Source: Microbacterium sp. AK031
GTDB lineage: Bacteria; Actinomycetota; Actinomycetes; Actinomycetales; Microbacteriaceae
NCBI RefSeq assembly: GCF_024807145.1
Contig: NZ_JANUCA010000006.1
Coordinates: 62,001 to 126,000 of the forward strand
Length of the DNA stretch: 64,000 bases
Direction of reading: 5' to 3'
Made by a program: the position numbers and the translations under genes. Every line of letters starts with the position of its first letter. Position 1 is the stretch's first letter. Shown here one piece after another: positions 8,001 through 17,828 of the stretch. The notes beneath the pieces are model-generated. The model was not told where the DNA came from, made no database searches, and was given only the letters and a program-made list of their open reading frames with translations.

Positions 8001-8937
8001 GATGAAGGACTTTCTGGTAGATCCCGCTCAAGACGAGACAGATGAGGAGAACGATCACGGCCGTGGCGGCGGCATCTCCCCACTGGAAGCTCTTGAAGGC
8101 GCGCTGATAGATGTCAATGCTCACGACGTTCGTCGCGCCAGCAGGACCACCGTTCGTCAGCAGCCACACGATGGTGAAGTGTTTGAACCACCACGCCGTC
8201 TCCAAGACGATCACGGCCAGGAGGACAGGACGGATCGAGGGGAGCGTCACATGCCAGAACTGCCGAGCGGCGCTGGCGCGATCGAGCGAGGCTGCTTCGT
8301 AAAGCTCGCGCGGAACGGTCTGCAACCCCGCGAGCACGAGGATCATGACCAGCGGATAGCCCTTCCAGATCGCGGCCACAGCGACGGCGAAGAGCGCGAG
8401 GTTCGGGTCGTCGAGCCACGCAACAGGCTGGTCGATGATCCCCAGCGCTTCAAGATTCGCATTGAAAAGCCCGTAAATCGGGTTGTACATCCACTTCCAG
8501 ATCAGCGCTACGACGACCTCGGGGAACAACCACGGCAGGATCAGCACCACGCGGAAGAACGTGGTGAACCGCAGCCCGCGGTTCAAGAGCAACGCAAGGC
8601 CGGTGCCCACCACCAGGTTTCCCGCCACGACGAGAAATGCGAACGCGAACGTGATCCCGATGGACTCGTAGAAGCTCTGGTCCTGCGCGAGCCGGGCATA
8701 GTTCTCCAACCCGACGAAATCCCACCGGTTGACGAGGTTCGTGTCGAAAAAGCTCAGCGCCATGCCATAGACGATCGGGTACGCCACCAGCGCGAGCGTG
8801 GCCAGCAGAACGGGCAGCGTAAAGAGCCGCCCGGCAAGGGCATCCCGTGCAGAACGACCCCCCGCCCGCCCGCGCTTGTTGTACGCGGGCGGGCCGGTAT
8901 GCGCCGAAGCCGGAGCGATAGTCGGGCTAGCGGGCAT
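7987..8937 (-). CDS. ABC sugar transporter permease (MalF/UgpA type)
   Basis: A 316-aa inner-membrane permease with a hydrophilic N-terminal tail of about 35 residues and six membrane segments. The coupling loop reads AASLDRASAARQFWHVTLP. This is the MalF-like partner of the downstream permease. The start overlaps the end of the substrate-binding protein gene by 11 bp, which indicates a tightly coupled operon. It contributes half of the translocation pore of the predicted sugar-acid importer. Confidence 0.92.
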   Translation of the reverse strand: MPASPTIAPASAHTGPPAYNKRGRAGGRSARDALAGRLFTLPVLLATLALVAYPIVYGMALSFFDTNLVNRWDFVGLENYARLAQDQSFYESIGITFAFAFLVVAGNLVVGTGLALLLNRGLRFTTFFRVVLILPWLFPEVVVALIWKWMYNPIYGLFNANLEALGIIDQPVAWLDDPNLALFAVAVAAIWKGYPLVMILVLAGLQTVPRELYEAASLDRASAARQFWHVTLPSIRPVLLAVIVLETAWWFKHFTIVWLLTNGGPAGATNVVSIDIYQRAFKSFQWGDAAATAVIVLLICLVLSGIYQKVLHRDDE

Positions 8938-10231
8938 TGTCGATCTCTTCCCTTGTGACGCGTGCCGCTTCCGCTCCCGACTCTCCAGCCGTCGACTGCT
9001 CCAAGATCACACTCTGGTACGCCTCGGTTCCGGCGAGCAGAACTGCGGGGTAGAAGGTCGCCTGCGGAGGCGCATAGCCGTACGGGATCGCGTCGACGAA
9101 TCCCGCGAGGCTGCCGCCTGCATCCGTGATCTGTTCCAGAGCGCCGGTCCGCATCGGCAGCCGGCCGGTGGCATCCGACCACTTCACCTGGTTCTCGTCG
9201 TTGAGGAGGAACTTGAGATAGTCGGCCGCCACCTCTTTGTTCTGACTGGTCTCGCTGATACTGTAGCCGCCCAAGCCCAGATTCGCCGCCGGCTTGTGGC
9301 CCGGAGCGTGCGGCAGCGGGACAGCGGCAAGCTTGCCGTCGAGATCGGGATTCTGCGCCATGATCGCACCGATGGCGTTCGATCCGCTCACCATCATCGC
9401 TGTCGTGTCGCTACTCATGAGGTTGACGGCCTCTGGGTACGAAGTGCTCAGAGTCCCCACGGGTGTGACCTCGTACTTGTTGACCAGGTCACCATAGAGC
9501 TGGAATGCCGCTTCTGCCTCGGGCGAGTCGTAGGCGGTCTCCCATCCATCGTCCGCGACTTCGAGCTCGGTAGCGCCGAACGATCTCAGGATGGGAACGA
9601 AGCGTCCGGCGCCCGAGAGATCGGCAGAACCGAGGAGAGCGACCCCCCAGCGGTCAGTCTCGCCATCGCCATCGGTGTCCCCTGTCAGGTCCTGCGCCAC
9701 CTCGGTGAACTCATCCCAAGTGGCGGGCGGTGTCAACCCTGCCTCATCGAACCAGTCGGCGCGGTAGATCAAGCCGGTGGGAATCGAATACCACGGGGCG
9801 AACACCATCGCATCGTCGATCGTCGCCTGCTCGATGCCACTTTCGGCGAAACCGGAGACGAACTCCGCGCCGAGGACCTCATTGAGGTCAGCGGGTGCAC
9901 CCAAATCCACTGACTTCGGAGCGAAATCTGGACTGTTGAAGAAAATGTCGGGCAGGGTCCCACTCGACGCCATCGCGATGAGTTTGGGCTGAAGCTCGTT
10001 CGAGGGCACCCCGATGAACTCGATGGTCACATTCGGATTCTCGGCCATGTACGCGTCGGCGATGGCCTGCTCGACCTCTCCATCCGGTTGTTCCACGATG
10101 GTGCCGCTCAAGATCGTCACCGTCACCTCACCATCGCCGTCGGCGCCGCCCGCGCTTGCAGTGCACCCAGCCGTGCTACCGACGACCAAGACCGCGGCCG
10201 CAAGACCGACGAGTCGTTTCGTGTTCTTCAT
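8927..10231 (-). CDS. ABC transporter substrate-binding lipoprotein
   Basis: A 434-aa extracellular solute-binding protein of family 1. The N-terminus MKNTKRLVGLAAAVLVVG is a signal peptide ending in the lipobox STAGC, so the mature protein is membrane-anchored outside the cell. The start at 10231 is set by AGGAGAG just upstream; an upstream start at 10324 would add 31 residues before the signal peptide. It is the first gene of the leftward operon with two permeases, the aldolase remnant and the dehydratase. The divergent IclR gene and the repeats at 10284-10302 and 10402-10444 lie upstream and probably control it. The ligand is unknown; an aldonate is inferred from context. Confidence 0.93.
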   Translation of the reverse strand: MKNTKRLVGLAAAVLVVGSTAGCTASAGGADGDGEVTVTILSGTIVEQPDGEVEQAIADAYMAENPNVTIEFIGVPSNELQPKLIAMASSGTLPDIFFNSPDFAPKSVDLGAPADLNEVLGAEFVSGFAESGIEQATIDDAMVFAPWYSIPTGLIYRADWFDEAGLTPPATWDEFTEVAQDLTGDTDGDGETDRWGVALLGSADLSGAGRFVPILRSFGATELEVADDGWETAYDSPEAEAAFQLYGDLVNKYEVTPVGTLSTSYPEAVNLMSSDTTAMMVSGSNAIGAIMAQNPDLDGKLAAVPLPHAPGHKPAANLGLGGYSISETSQNKEVAADYLKFLLNDENQVKWSDATGRLPMRTGALEQITDAGGSLAGFVDAIPYGYAPPQATFYPAVLLAGTEAYQSVILEQSTAGESGAEAARVTREEIDNAR

Positions 10232-10283
10232 TTCTCTCCTCTGCGGAGCGCGCCTTGTGCGCTCACTTCGTTGTGGTTGCAGA

Positions 10284-10302
10284 TAGTGCAACAAGTAGTG
10301 CA
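10284..10302. repeat. Direct repeat TAGTGCA x2 upstream of the ABC operon
   Basis: TAGTGCA occurs at 10284-10290 and again at 10296-10302, a 12-bp period, about 55 bp upstream of the lipoprotein start codon. It lies where promoter or activator sequences would be expected. A regulator site is inference. Confidence 0.4.
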
Positions 10303-10401
10303 GTGGACGCACCCCCGCGCGCACCTACTCTTGCATAGCTCTTTACTGTGCGCAACCGGTATTCCAGCGAACCTACGAGGGAGAGAGGTTGGACTGGGCC
10401 T

Positions 10402-10444
10402 ACACCGCGTGTAACCGCGGTGTCGTGTGCACTGAGCGCACACG
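10402..10444. promoter_or_regulatory. Two adjacent inverted repeats (IclR operator candidates)
   Basis: ACACCGCG (10402-10409), N6, CGCGGTGT (10416-10423) is followed without a gap by CGTGTGC (10424-10430), N7, GCACACG (10438-10444). Both are perfect. They lie 34 bp before the iclR start in the divergent region and are not followed by a T-tract, so an operator fits better than a terminator. Autoregulation by the IclR protein is inferred. Confidence 0.5.
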
Positions 10445-10477
10445 CTTCGCAGTTGGCGCCTAATCATCGGAGGACTC

Positions 10478-11230
10478 ATGGCGAGCTCGGTGGACGGCGC
10501 ACTCGACGTGATCGCACGGCTTTCGGCGAGCCCTCAATCCCCGAGCGCGCTGGCACGCGAGTTGGGCGTTCACCACTCCACTGCCCTTCGGTTGGTTCAG
10601 ACTCTAGAGCTGCGCGGATTCGCCCGTCGTGGGGCCTCAGGACGATGGGTTGCCGGGTTCGAGCTCATCTCGATCATGCAAAAGTCATTGGGCGCAATCA
10701 GCGTGCGTGAAGTCGCCCGACCACAACTGCAGCTCCTGAGCAACCATCGGTCACACCTCCACCTCGCGGAGCGAGTAGAGACTGACGTCATCTACATCGG
10801 CAAGTTCGACGGTGGCGGGCATGTGGAAATGCGCTCGCGTATCGGCGCCAGGGCGCAGCTGCACACAGCCGCCGTCGCCAAAGCCCTCGTGGCCTTTGCC
10901 CCAGCTGGCGCACGCGCGCTCGCGATGAGGAAGATCGATTACGCGCGTTACACTCCCACGACGATCACAAGCGAAGAACAGCTATCGAGGGAGTATGAGC
11001 TGATCAGCCGCCGGGGCTGGGCAGTCGACGATGGCGAGTTCGAAGATTGGCTCACCTGCATCGCGGTGCCCGTGTTCGATAGGAATGGCGACGCCGTCGC
11101 AGGGATATCGCTCACGTCTCTACGGGCCATCGCTTCGGTCGATCAATTGCAGCGAATGCTGCCTCTCATCCTAGGTACACGCGACTCGATCTCCCGCGAA
11201 CTCGGTTGGAGCGGCACAGTCACCCGTTGA
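10478..11230 (+). CDS. IclR-family transcriptional regulator
   Basis: A 250-aa regulator with an N-terminal winged helix-turn-helix (residues about 5-60, LARELGVHHSTALRLVQTLE) and a C-terminal IclR effector-binding domain (LHTAAVAKALVAF, FEDWLTCIAVPVFDRNGD). The start is supported by GGAGG 5 nt upstream. It is divergent from the ABC-importer operon and most likely controls it, through the inverted repeats in the intergenic region. Sugar-acid catabolic genes are often under IclR or GntR regulators. Nothing coding follows for more than 1 kb. Confidence 0.92.
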   Translation: MASSVDGALDVIARLSASPQSPSALARELGVHHSTALRLVQTLELRGFARRGASGRWVAGFELISIMQKSLGAISVREVARPQLQLLSNHRSHLHLAERVETDVIYIGKFDGGGHVEMRSRIGARAQLHTAAVAKALVAFAPAGARALAMRKIDYARYTPTTITSEEQLSREYELISRRGWAVDDGEFEDWLTCIAVPVFDRNGDAVAGISLTSLRAIASVDQLQRMLPLILGTRDSISRELGWSGTVTR

Positions 11231-11516
11231 CAGCCACGTCTCCCACACATGCCAACGTCGAGCGTCTGCCCGACGCGGTCATTCAAAGAGCTCATGCGAG
11301 CCAGTCGCCGACGCAGCGAATCCAGTGTCGAAGACGTCGCCGAACACCCCTCCTCAGCTCCGAGAGGGTGACGTCGGCGGCATCGGGTTCCAGGACGGCG
11401 TCAGCCTGCACGTTCGCTCATGGCAGGAAGGTGCGCGGTGCACGCCCATCGACCTCGACCGTGCTCAGACCCAAGCGGATCCGAGCACGGCTGAAGTGGC
11501 GAGACCTGACTCAAGA
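11231..11516. other. Gene-free stretch at the edge of a decayed element
   Basis: No reading frame here looks coding on either strand. The only structure I see is an 8-bp inverted repeat, CCGTGCTC (11459-11466) and GAGCACGG (11483-11490), just downstream of the excisionase-like pseudogene. It could be a weak terminator but lacks a T-tract. Confidence 0.4.
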
Positions 11517-11723
11517 TCAGCGCATCGTCGGAATCTCGACGACCAGGTGCTCGCTGAGTTCGTCGAGGTCGACGCGGATGAGCCGACCAACGCGATACCC
11601 GCGCACGGTTCCTTCTGAGATTCAGCGGCGAAGCGTCTTGATCGAGATGCCGAGCCTCTCGAGAGCGACCGCAAGAGACACCGGGGATCGCGCTGTGCGA
11701 TCGCCCGAATCGTAGGTGGCCAT
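11517..11723 (-). pseudogene. Excisionase-like HTH gene with in-frame TGA
   Basis: Read from ATG 11723 the frame gives MATYDSGDRTARSPVSLAVA, then LERLGISIKTLRR, then a TGA (11622-11624), then ISEGTVRGYRVGRLIRVDLD and a final stop at 11517. Joined across the TGA it is a 68-aa MerR/excisionase-type DNA-binding protein (SIKTLRRxISEGTVRGYRVG). The TGA sits where this family has Trp, so a single TGG-to-TGA change explains it. GAGAGGGG lies upstream of the start. Its neighbour is a recombinase remnant, which suggests a dead integrated element. Regular TGA read-through is not expected in this lineage. Confidence 0.65.
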
Positions 11724-11749
11724 CTCGATTGCCCCTCTCGCATCCGCTC

Positions 11750-11908
11750 TCATCTCATAGGTGAGCACGCACGTCCCGCGGCGCGGCCGAGCCGGCACCG
11801 CTCGCAAGCGCGGGCCGCGACTCGATCGCTAATGCGGTCAGCGAGCTCGCGACCCCGTTCCAGCGTGGCGTGCTGATAGAGCAGCACGACGCGGATGTCA
11901 GCGTGACC
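11750..11908 (-). pseudogene. C-terminal remnant of a tyrosine recombinase (integrase)
   Basis: The leftward frame gives GHADIRVVLLYQHATLERG and continues with RELADRISDRVAARA before ending after about 52 codons. The GH, the tyrosine in LLYQHAT and the following helix are the hallmark C-terminus of actinobacterial phage and ICE integrases. Immediately upstream the frame is closed by a TAA, and I cannot find the catalytic Arg or the rest of the core domain in any frame, so only the last segment survives. With the excisionase-like pseudogene it marks a decayed mobile element. Confidence 0.65.
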
Positions 11909-12330
11909 TTCGACCGGCGGCGCTCTTTAGCTCGTTCGAGTAGTCATCCTCGGTGCGCGCGATGTAGGTCTGCCCGCCGGGGCGTGACATCGCGCCTGCC
12001 AGCGACCGATGGAAGCTTGCACTGGCTTCCCCCACGCCTCTCGCCGGATCGACGCCGCCTCTGTCGCTCGCGCGGAACGCATCACGCCCTTTCCTGGTCA
12101 GGAGCGGACTTACGTGGACAGGCGTGCCACTCCGCAGCACTCCGCGCGACGGGAGTCGACGGACACCTTCTGATCAGGAATTTATCCCGCAGCTCAATAC
12201 ACGATGTGGCACGCTGTGGCACGCGCCCGACGGCACGGCGTAGCCGAGTTCGGGCTGCTGAGCCACCCCGCTCTTGCCATCAGGTTTCACAGTTGGATCA
12301 AGTCCCGGTGACAGGATCATCTTGGATAGG
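11909..12330. other. Non-coding remainder of the decayed element
   Basis: Several short frames are open on both strands but none shows a recognisable family. A short near-direct repeat (GTGGCACGC twice, about 12206-12223) is present. I see no tRNA fragment or duplicated attachment site. Confidence 0.35.
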
Positions 12331-12368
12331 GCGATAGATCCCTTCACCTGACATCCGAAATCTATCGC
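12331..12368 (-). terminator. Stem-loop after the nrd operon
   Basis: GCGATAGAT (12331-12339) pairs with ATCTATCGC (12360-12368) directly after the nrdF stop codon. The loop is 20 nt and no strong T-tract follows, so termination is plausible but not certain. Confidence 0.45.
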
Positions 12369-13379
<1,011 letters not shown>

Positions 13380-13387
13380 TCAGCGAA

Positions 13388-15565
13388 TCAGAGCATGCAG
13401 CTGACGCACTCGGACATGTCCGTGCCCTCGAGCGCCATCTGACGGAGGCGGATGTAGTAGATCGTCTTGATGCCCTTGCGCCATGCGTAGATCTGCGCCT
13501 TGTTGATGTCGCGCGTGGAGGCTGTGTCCTTGAAGAACAGCGTCAGCGACAAGCCCTGGTCGACGTGCTGGGTGGCAGCGGCGTACGTGTCGATGACCTT
13601 CTCGTAGCCGATCTCGTATGCGTCCTGGTAGTACTCCAGGTTGTCGTTCGTCATGAACGGCGCCGGGTAGTAGACGCGGCCGAGCTTGCCTTCCTTGCGG
13701 ATCTCGATCTTCGACGCGATCGGGTGGATCGAGCTCGTCGAGTTGTTGATGTAGGAGATCGAGCCGGTCGGCGGCACAGCCTGCAGGTTCTGGTTGTAGA
13801 TGCCGTGCTTCTGGATGGATGCCTTCAGCTCAGCCCAGTCCTCCTGCGTGGGGATGTGCTTGCCCGCGAAGAGCTCCTTGACCTTCTCGGTCTCAGGCAC
13901 CCACGCGCGGTCGATGTACTTGTCGAAGAACTCCCCCGACGCGTACGTCGAGTCCTCGAAGCCGTCGAAGGCGACGCCACGCTCGATGGACAGCAGATTC
14001 GATGCCCGCAGCGCGTGGAACAGCACCGTGTAGAAGTAGATGTTCGTGAAGTCGATGCCCTCTTCGGAGCCGTAGTGCACGTGCTCGCGAGCGAGGTAGC
14101 CGTGCAGGTTCATCTGGCCGAGGCCGATGGCGTGCGAGCGGTCGTTGCCGTCTTCGATGGAGCGCACCGAGGAGATGTGGCTCTGGTTGCTCACCGCGGT
14201 CAGGCCGCGGATCGCCGTCTCCACGGTGATGCCCAGGTCATCGGCATCCATCGCCAGAGCGATGTTCATCGAGCCGAGGTTGCACGAGATGTCCTTGCCG
14301 ATCTGGTCGTACGACAGATCGTCGTTGTACGTGGTCGGTGTGTTCACCTGCAGGATCTCGCTGCAGAGGTTGGACATGTTGATACGGCCCTTGATCGGGT
14401 TCGCCTTGTTCACCGTGTCCTCGAACATGATGTACGGGTAGCCCGACTCGAACTGGATCTCGGCGATGGTCTGGAAGAACTCGCGCGCGTTGATCTTGGT
14501 TTTCTTGATGCGCGGGTTGTCGACCATCTCGCGGTACTTCTCAGTGACCGAGATGTCGCCGAACGGGACGCCGTAGACCTTCTCGACGTCGTACGGCGAG
14601 AACAGGTACATGTCCTCGCCGTTCTTGGCGAGCTCGAACGTGATGTCGGGAACGACGACACCCAGCGACAGCGTCTTGATGCGGATCTTCTCGTCGGCGT
14701 TCTCCCGCTTCGTGTCGAGGAAGCGCATGATGTCGGGGTGGTGCGCGTTGAGGTAGACCGCACCGGCGCCCTGACGTGCACCGAGCTGGTTGGCGTAGCT
14801 GAAGCTGTCTTCAAGAAGCTTCATGACCGGGATGATGCCGCTGGACTGGTTCTCGATCTGCTTGATCGGCGCGCCGGCCTCGCGGATGTTCGACAGCAGA
14901 AGAGCCACGCCGCCGCCGCGCTTGGAGAGCTGCAGCGATGAGTTGATGCCGCGCGAGATCGACTCCATGTTGTCTTCGATGCGCAGCAGGAAGCAGCTGA
15001 CGAGTTCGCCGCGCTGCGCCTTGCCTGCGTTGAGGAAGGTCGGGGTCGCCGGCTGGAAGCGCCCGGAGATAATCTCCTCGACGAGGTTGATCGCGACCTG
15101 CTCGTCGCCATCGGCGAGCCCGAGTGCCGTCATCACGACGCGGTCCTCGAAGCGCTCCAGGTAGCGCTTGCCGTCGAACGTCTTCAGCGTGTAGCTGGTG
15201 TAGTACTTGAACGCGCCGAGGAACGTCTCGAAGCGGAACTTCTTGCTGTAGGCGAGGTCGTTGAGCTTCTGGACGAACTCGTCGGAGTACTTCTCCAGCA
15301 GAGCGCCGTCGTAGTACTCCTTCTCGACCAGGTAGTCCAGGCGCTCCTTGAGGGAGTGGAAGAACACCGTGTTCTGGTTCACGTGCTGCAGGAAGTACTC
15401 CCGCGCTGCGCGCTTGTCGGCGTCGAACTGGATCTTGCCGTCCGCGTCGTAGAGGTTCAGCATCGCGTTGAGGGCGTGATAATCGAGGCCCTCGTATGCA
15501 GCGTTCGCCTTGAATGCGGCCTGCTCGGTCACTGCGTCATGCTCTTCAACTGCAATACCCACCAT
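13388..15565 (-). CDS. nrdE: Class Ib ribonucleotide reductase, alpha subunit
   Basis: The 725-aa catalytic subunit. Visible are the NLCSEI active-site loop (radical Cys, Asn, Glu), [14 protein letters not shown] and the C-terminal redox pair in SECVSCML that is reduced by NrdH. The start at 15565 ([12 protein letters not shown]) overlaps the end of nrdI by 37 bp and fits family length; a longer in-frame start at 15646 would lie well inside nrdI. It works with NrdF and receives electrons from NrdH. Confidence 0.97.
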   Translation of the reverse strand: MVGIAVEEHDAVTEQAAFKANAAYEGLDYHALNAMLNLYDADGKIQFDADKRAAREYFLQHVNQNTVFFHSLKERLDYLVEKEYYDGALLEKYSDEFVQKLNDLAYSKKFRFETFLGAFKYYTSYTLKTFDGKRYLERFEDRVVMTALGLADGDEQVAINLVEEIISGRFQPATPTFLNAGKAQRGELVSCFLLRIEDNMESISRGINSSLQLSKRGGGVALLLSNIREAGAPIKQIENQSSGIIPVMKLLEDSFSYANQLGARQGAGAVYLNAHHPDIMRFLDTKRENADEKIRIKTLSLGVVVPDITFELAKNGEDMYLFSPYDVEKVYGVPFGDISVTEKYREMVDNPRIKKTKINAREFFQTIAEIQFESGYPYIMFEDTVNKANPIKGRINMSNLCSEILQVNTPTTYNDDLSYDQIGKDISCNLGSMNIALAMDADDLGITVETAIRGLTAVSNQSHISSVRSIEDGNDRSHAIGLGQMNLHGYLAREHVHYGSEEGIDFTNIYFYTVLFHALRASNLLSIERGVAFDGFEDSTYASGEFFDKYIDRAWVPETEKVKELFAGKHIPTQEDWAELKASIQKHGIYNQNLQAVPPTGSISYINNSTSSIHPIASKIEIRKEGKLGRVYYPAPFMTNDNLEYYQDAYEIGYEKVIDTYAAATQHVDQGLSLTLFFKDTASTRDINKAQIYAWRKGIKTIYYIRLRQMALEGTDMSECVSCML

Positions 15566-15981
15566 CGTTCCAATCCGTCGCTCACGCGATCTACGTCGTC
15601 CTGCGTGCCGAATACTTCGAACCGGTACAAGTGCGGCACATGACACTTGCGGCTGATGATGTCACCGGCGACGCCGAAGGAGTCGCCGAAGTTGGTGTTG
15701 CCTGCGGATATCACTCCGCGGATGTTGCGCCGGTTGCCCTCGTCGTTGAGGAACCGGATGACCTGCTTGGGTACAGCCCCCTTCTCCTCACCCCTGCCCT
15801 GGCCTCCGCCGTAGGTGGGAGTGACGAGCACGTAGGGTTCGTCGATCGTGAGGTCGCCGTCACCCCGGTGCAGTGGGATTCGTTGCCCCGGCAGGCCGAG
15901 CTTCTCGATGAACCTGGCCGTATTGCCCGAGGTGCTGGAGAAATAGACCAGGAGCGGCGTGGCCGTCGCGACTGTTGTCAT
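15529..15981 (-). CDS. nrdI: Flavodoxin-like NrdI, cofactor assembly protein
   Basis: A 150-aa flavoprotein that supplies the oxidant needed to activate the manganese centre of NrdF. The FMN phosphate loop is SSTSGNT and further flavin-contact segments are PTYGGG and SAGNTNFG. It lies between nrdH and nrdE, the usual actinobacterial order, with its end overlapping the nrdE start. Confidence 0.96.
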   Translation of the reverse strand: MTTVATATPLLVYFSSTSGNTARFIEKLGLPGQRIPLHRGDGDLTIDEPYVLVTPTYGGGQGRGEEKGAVPKQVIRFLNDEGNRRNIRGVISAGNTNFGDSFGVAGDIISRKCHVPHLYRFEVFGTQDDVDRVSDGLERWWVLQLKSMTQ

Positions 15982-16017
15982 GACTCACCCCTTTCGCTCC
16001 TGCGATCGTCTAAGGTC

Positions 16018-16251
16018 CTACGCCAGACGAGAGGCGAGAGCGTCGATCTTGTCGGGACGGAAGCCCGACCAGTGGTCCTCGTCGGTGACGACGACGGGTG
16101 CTTGCAGGTACCCGAGCGACTTGACGTGTTCGAGTGCCGTGGCGTCTTCAGAGACGTCGTGAATCTCGTATTCGATGCCCTTCGCATCCAGCGCGCGATA
16201 CGTCGCGTTGCACTGAACGCACGAAGGCTTGGTGTAGACCGTGATCGACAT
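16018..16251 (-). CDS. nrdH: Glutaredoxin-like NrdH redoxin
   Basis: A 77-aa thiol reductant for class Ib ribonucleotide reductase. It has the active-site CVQC motif and the WSGFRPDKI segment that mark NrdH rather than glutaredoxin. First gene of nrdHIEF. The upstream region of 365 bp carries the likely control sites. Confidence 0.97.
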   Translation of the reverse strand: MSITVYTKPSCVQCNATYRALDAKGIEYEIHDVSEDATALEHVKSLGYLQAPVVVTDEDHWSGFRPDKIDALASRLA

Positions 16252-16302
16252 TTCTTTCCCCTCAGATCTTAGTTTTCCGGCAGACCCCCCGCCGGGACTT
16301 CA

Positions 16303-16540
16303 ATACTACATATAGGTACGGACATTGAGAGTGACCACAAGGGATAGTAGTTACATCCGTGTAGTTTTCCACCGCTCTCCACTGATACAACACAGGTTGT
16401 CCACCGTTTCATCCACAGATCGCGACCTCTTTTCGAGGGTCGCGAAGCGCATGATCTCGCGGTTCTCAGGTGGTCATCGCAAATCCATCCACAGGTGGCA
16501 CGCTACGCGCGGGTTCGGACATCCGATTACCTGTGGAGAG
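16303..16540. promoter_or_regulatory. nrd control region with NrdR-like and DnaA-box-like motifs
   Basis: An AT-rich TACTACATATAGGTA at about 16303-16317 partly matches the NrdR box (A/T core flanked by CTA and TAG). Further out, four copies resemble the high-GC DnaA box TTGTCCACA: 16397-16405 (8 of 9), 16409-16417, 16485-16493 and, inverted, about 16532-16540. A CGCGACC/GGTCGCG hairpin lies at 16421-16444. NrdR and DnaA both control nrd genes in other bacteria; the sites here are by-eye matches. Confidence 0.4.
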
Positions 16541-16616
16541 AGTTGGTCGGCGTGTCGCGGCGTGTCGTGTGCGCGGACCTGCGCAGCACCTCCGGCGACC
16601 CGAGTACCGTTGTCTC

Positions 16617-17828
16617 GTGGCGGGATATCGGGACCTTCTTCGCACCCCAGGGGTGGGGCGCATGATCGCCGCTCAGCTGACCGCACGCTTCCCCAGCGGC
16701 ATGGCGTCGCTGGCGATCCTGCTGCATGTCGAACAGCAGACCGGCTCCTATGGCGCCGCCGGCCTCGTCCTCGCCTCGACGTCTGTGGGTCAGGCCGTCT
16801 CCGGCCCCGTCACGAGCCGCTGGATGGGTGCGTGGGGAATGCGCAGGGTCCTCGCCCTGACTGCCACCATCTGCACCCTCGCAGTACTGGCCCTCGGGCT
16901 GCTCCCTCTGAATCTGGCAGGTTACATGGCGTTCGGGTTCATCGCCGGCCTGTCGACCCCGCCTATTCAGTCAGCCGTGCGCACCATCTACCCGAAACTG
17001 GTCAACTCCTCTCAGCTGACGCCGCTCTTCTCGCTCGATGCCTCGCTGCAGGAGATCATCTGGATCCTGGCGCCGGTCGTCATCACACTGGTCTCCACGC
17101 AGGTCGGCACGACCGAGGGTCTCGTGCTCGTCGCGATCGTCCTCGTGCTCGGCTGCGGATGGTTCATCCTCAGCCCTGAAGTGGGTCGGGTACGCATCCC
17201 CCGCAGCCGCAGGGCTCTGGGGCGCGTACTTCTCAAGCCCCCGGTCGCCCTGGCCACCGCCATCGGCTTCCTCCTGATCGGTGCGTGTTCGGCAGTGGAG
17301 GTCGGCGTCGTCGCCACCTTCGAGCACGGCAGTCTCGAGGCCGGAGTCGTGCTCGCCATCTTCGCCGGTGGCAGCCTGGTGGGCGGGCTGTCGTTCGGCC
17401 ACATCCCCGTCGGTCCGTGGGCGATGGCGCGGCGCCTGCTCATCGTCACCGTGGGCCTCACCCTCACCATGGTCATGCTCAACGCCTACTGGCTGGGCGG
17501 GGCGCTCTTCCTCGCCGGACTCGGTGTCGCCCCTGCCCTCGCCGTGCTCTTCGCCATCACGACCGCGAGCGTGAAGTTCAGCGAGACCGCGGAGGCATTC
17601 GGGTGGGCCGGGACCGGCCAGCTGATCGGCGCGGCCGCCGGCTCCGCCATCGCAGGATTCCTCGTCGACGGCACTGGCGGAGCACAGGGCGCGTATCTGG
17701 CGGCCGTGCTGTTCGCTATCGTCGGTGTGATGGTCTCCGTGATCTTCGTCCGGGCTCTGCCCGATCTGCGCGATCGCGACCCCAGTCCCTTTCCTGACAC
17801 CGAACCAGTGGCGGTCCACCCTTCATGA
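16617..17828 (+). CDS. MFS transporter
   Basis: A 403-aa major facilitator protein with about 12 membrane segments and no long loops, of the drug/metabolite type. I start it at GTG 16617, giving VAGYRDLLRTPGVGRMIAA. A -10-like TACCGT ends 6 nt before it, so the mRNA would be leaderless; the ORF is open further upstream but that part looks non-coding. Its stop overlaps the kinase start (ATGA). The operon with a KDG-type kinase, a hydrolase and an acyl-CoA dehydrogenase does not make the substrate obvious. Confidence 0.85.
   Translation: MAGYRDLLRTPGVGRMIAAQLTARFPSGMASLAILLHVEQQTGSYGAAGLVLASTSVGQAVSGPVTSRWMGAWGMRRVLALTATICTLAVLALGLLPLNLAGYMAFGFIAGLSTPPIQSAVRTIYPKLVNSSQLTPLFSLDASLQEIIWILAPVVITLVSTQVGTTEGLVLVAIVLVLGCGWFILSPEVGRVRIPRSRRALGRVLLKPPVALATAIGFLLIGACSAVEVGVVATFEHGSLEAGVVLAIFAGGSLVGGLSFGHIPVGPWAMARRLLIVTVGLTLTMVMLNAYWLGGALFLAGLGVAPALAVLFAITTASVKFSETAEAFGWAGTGQLIGAAAGSAIAGFLVDGTGGAQGAYLAAVLFAIVGVMVSVIFVRALPDLRDRDPSPFPDTEPVAVHPS

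Noticed and set aside
12180..12330. tRNA fragment as an attachment site of the decayed element
   Set aside because: No cloverleaf portion or T-loop GTTCGA context with pairing arms could be formed.
16470..16616. N-terminal extension of the MFS transporter
   Set aside because: The 49 extra residues are Arg-rich and unlike a transporter start, and the DnaA-box-like region lies there; GTG 16617 fits better.
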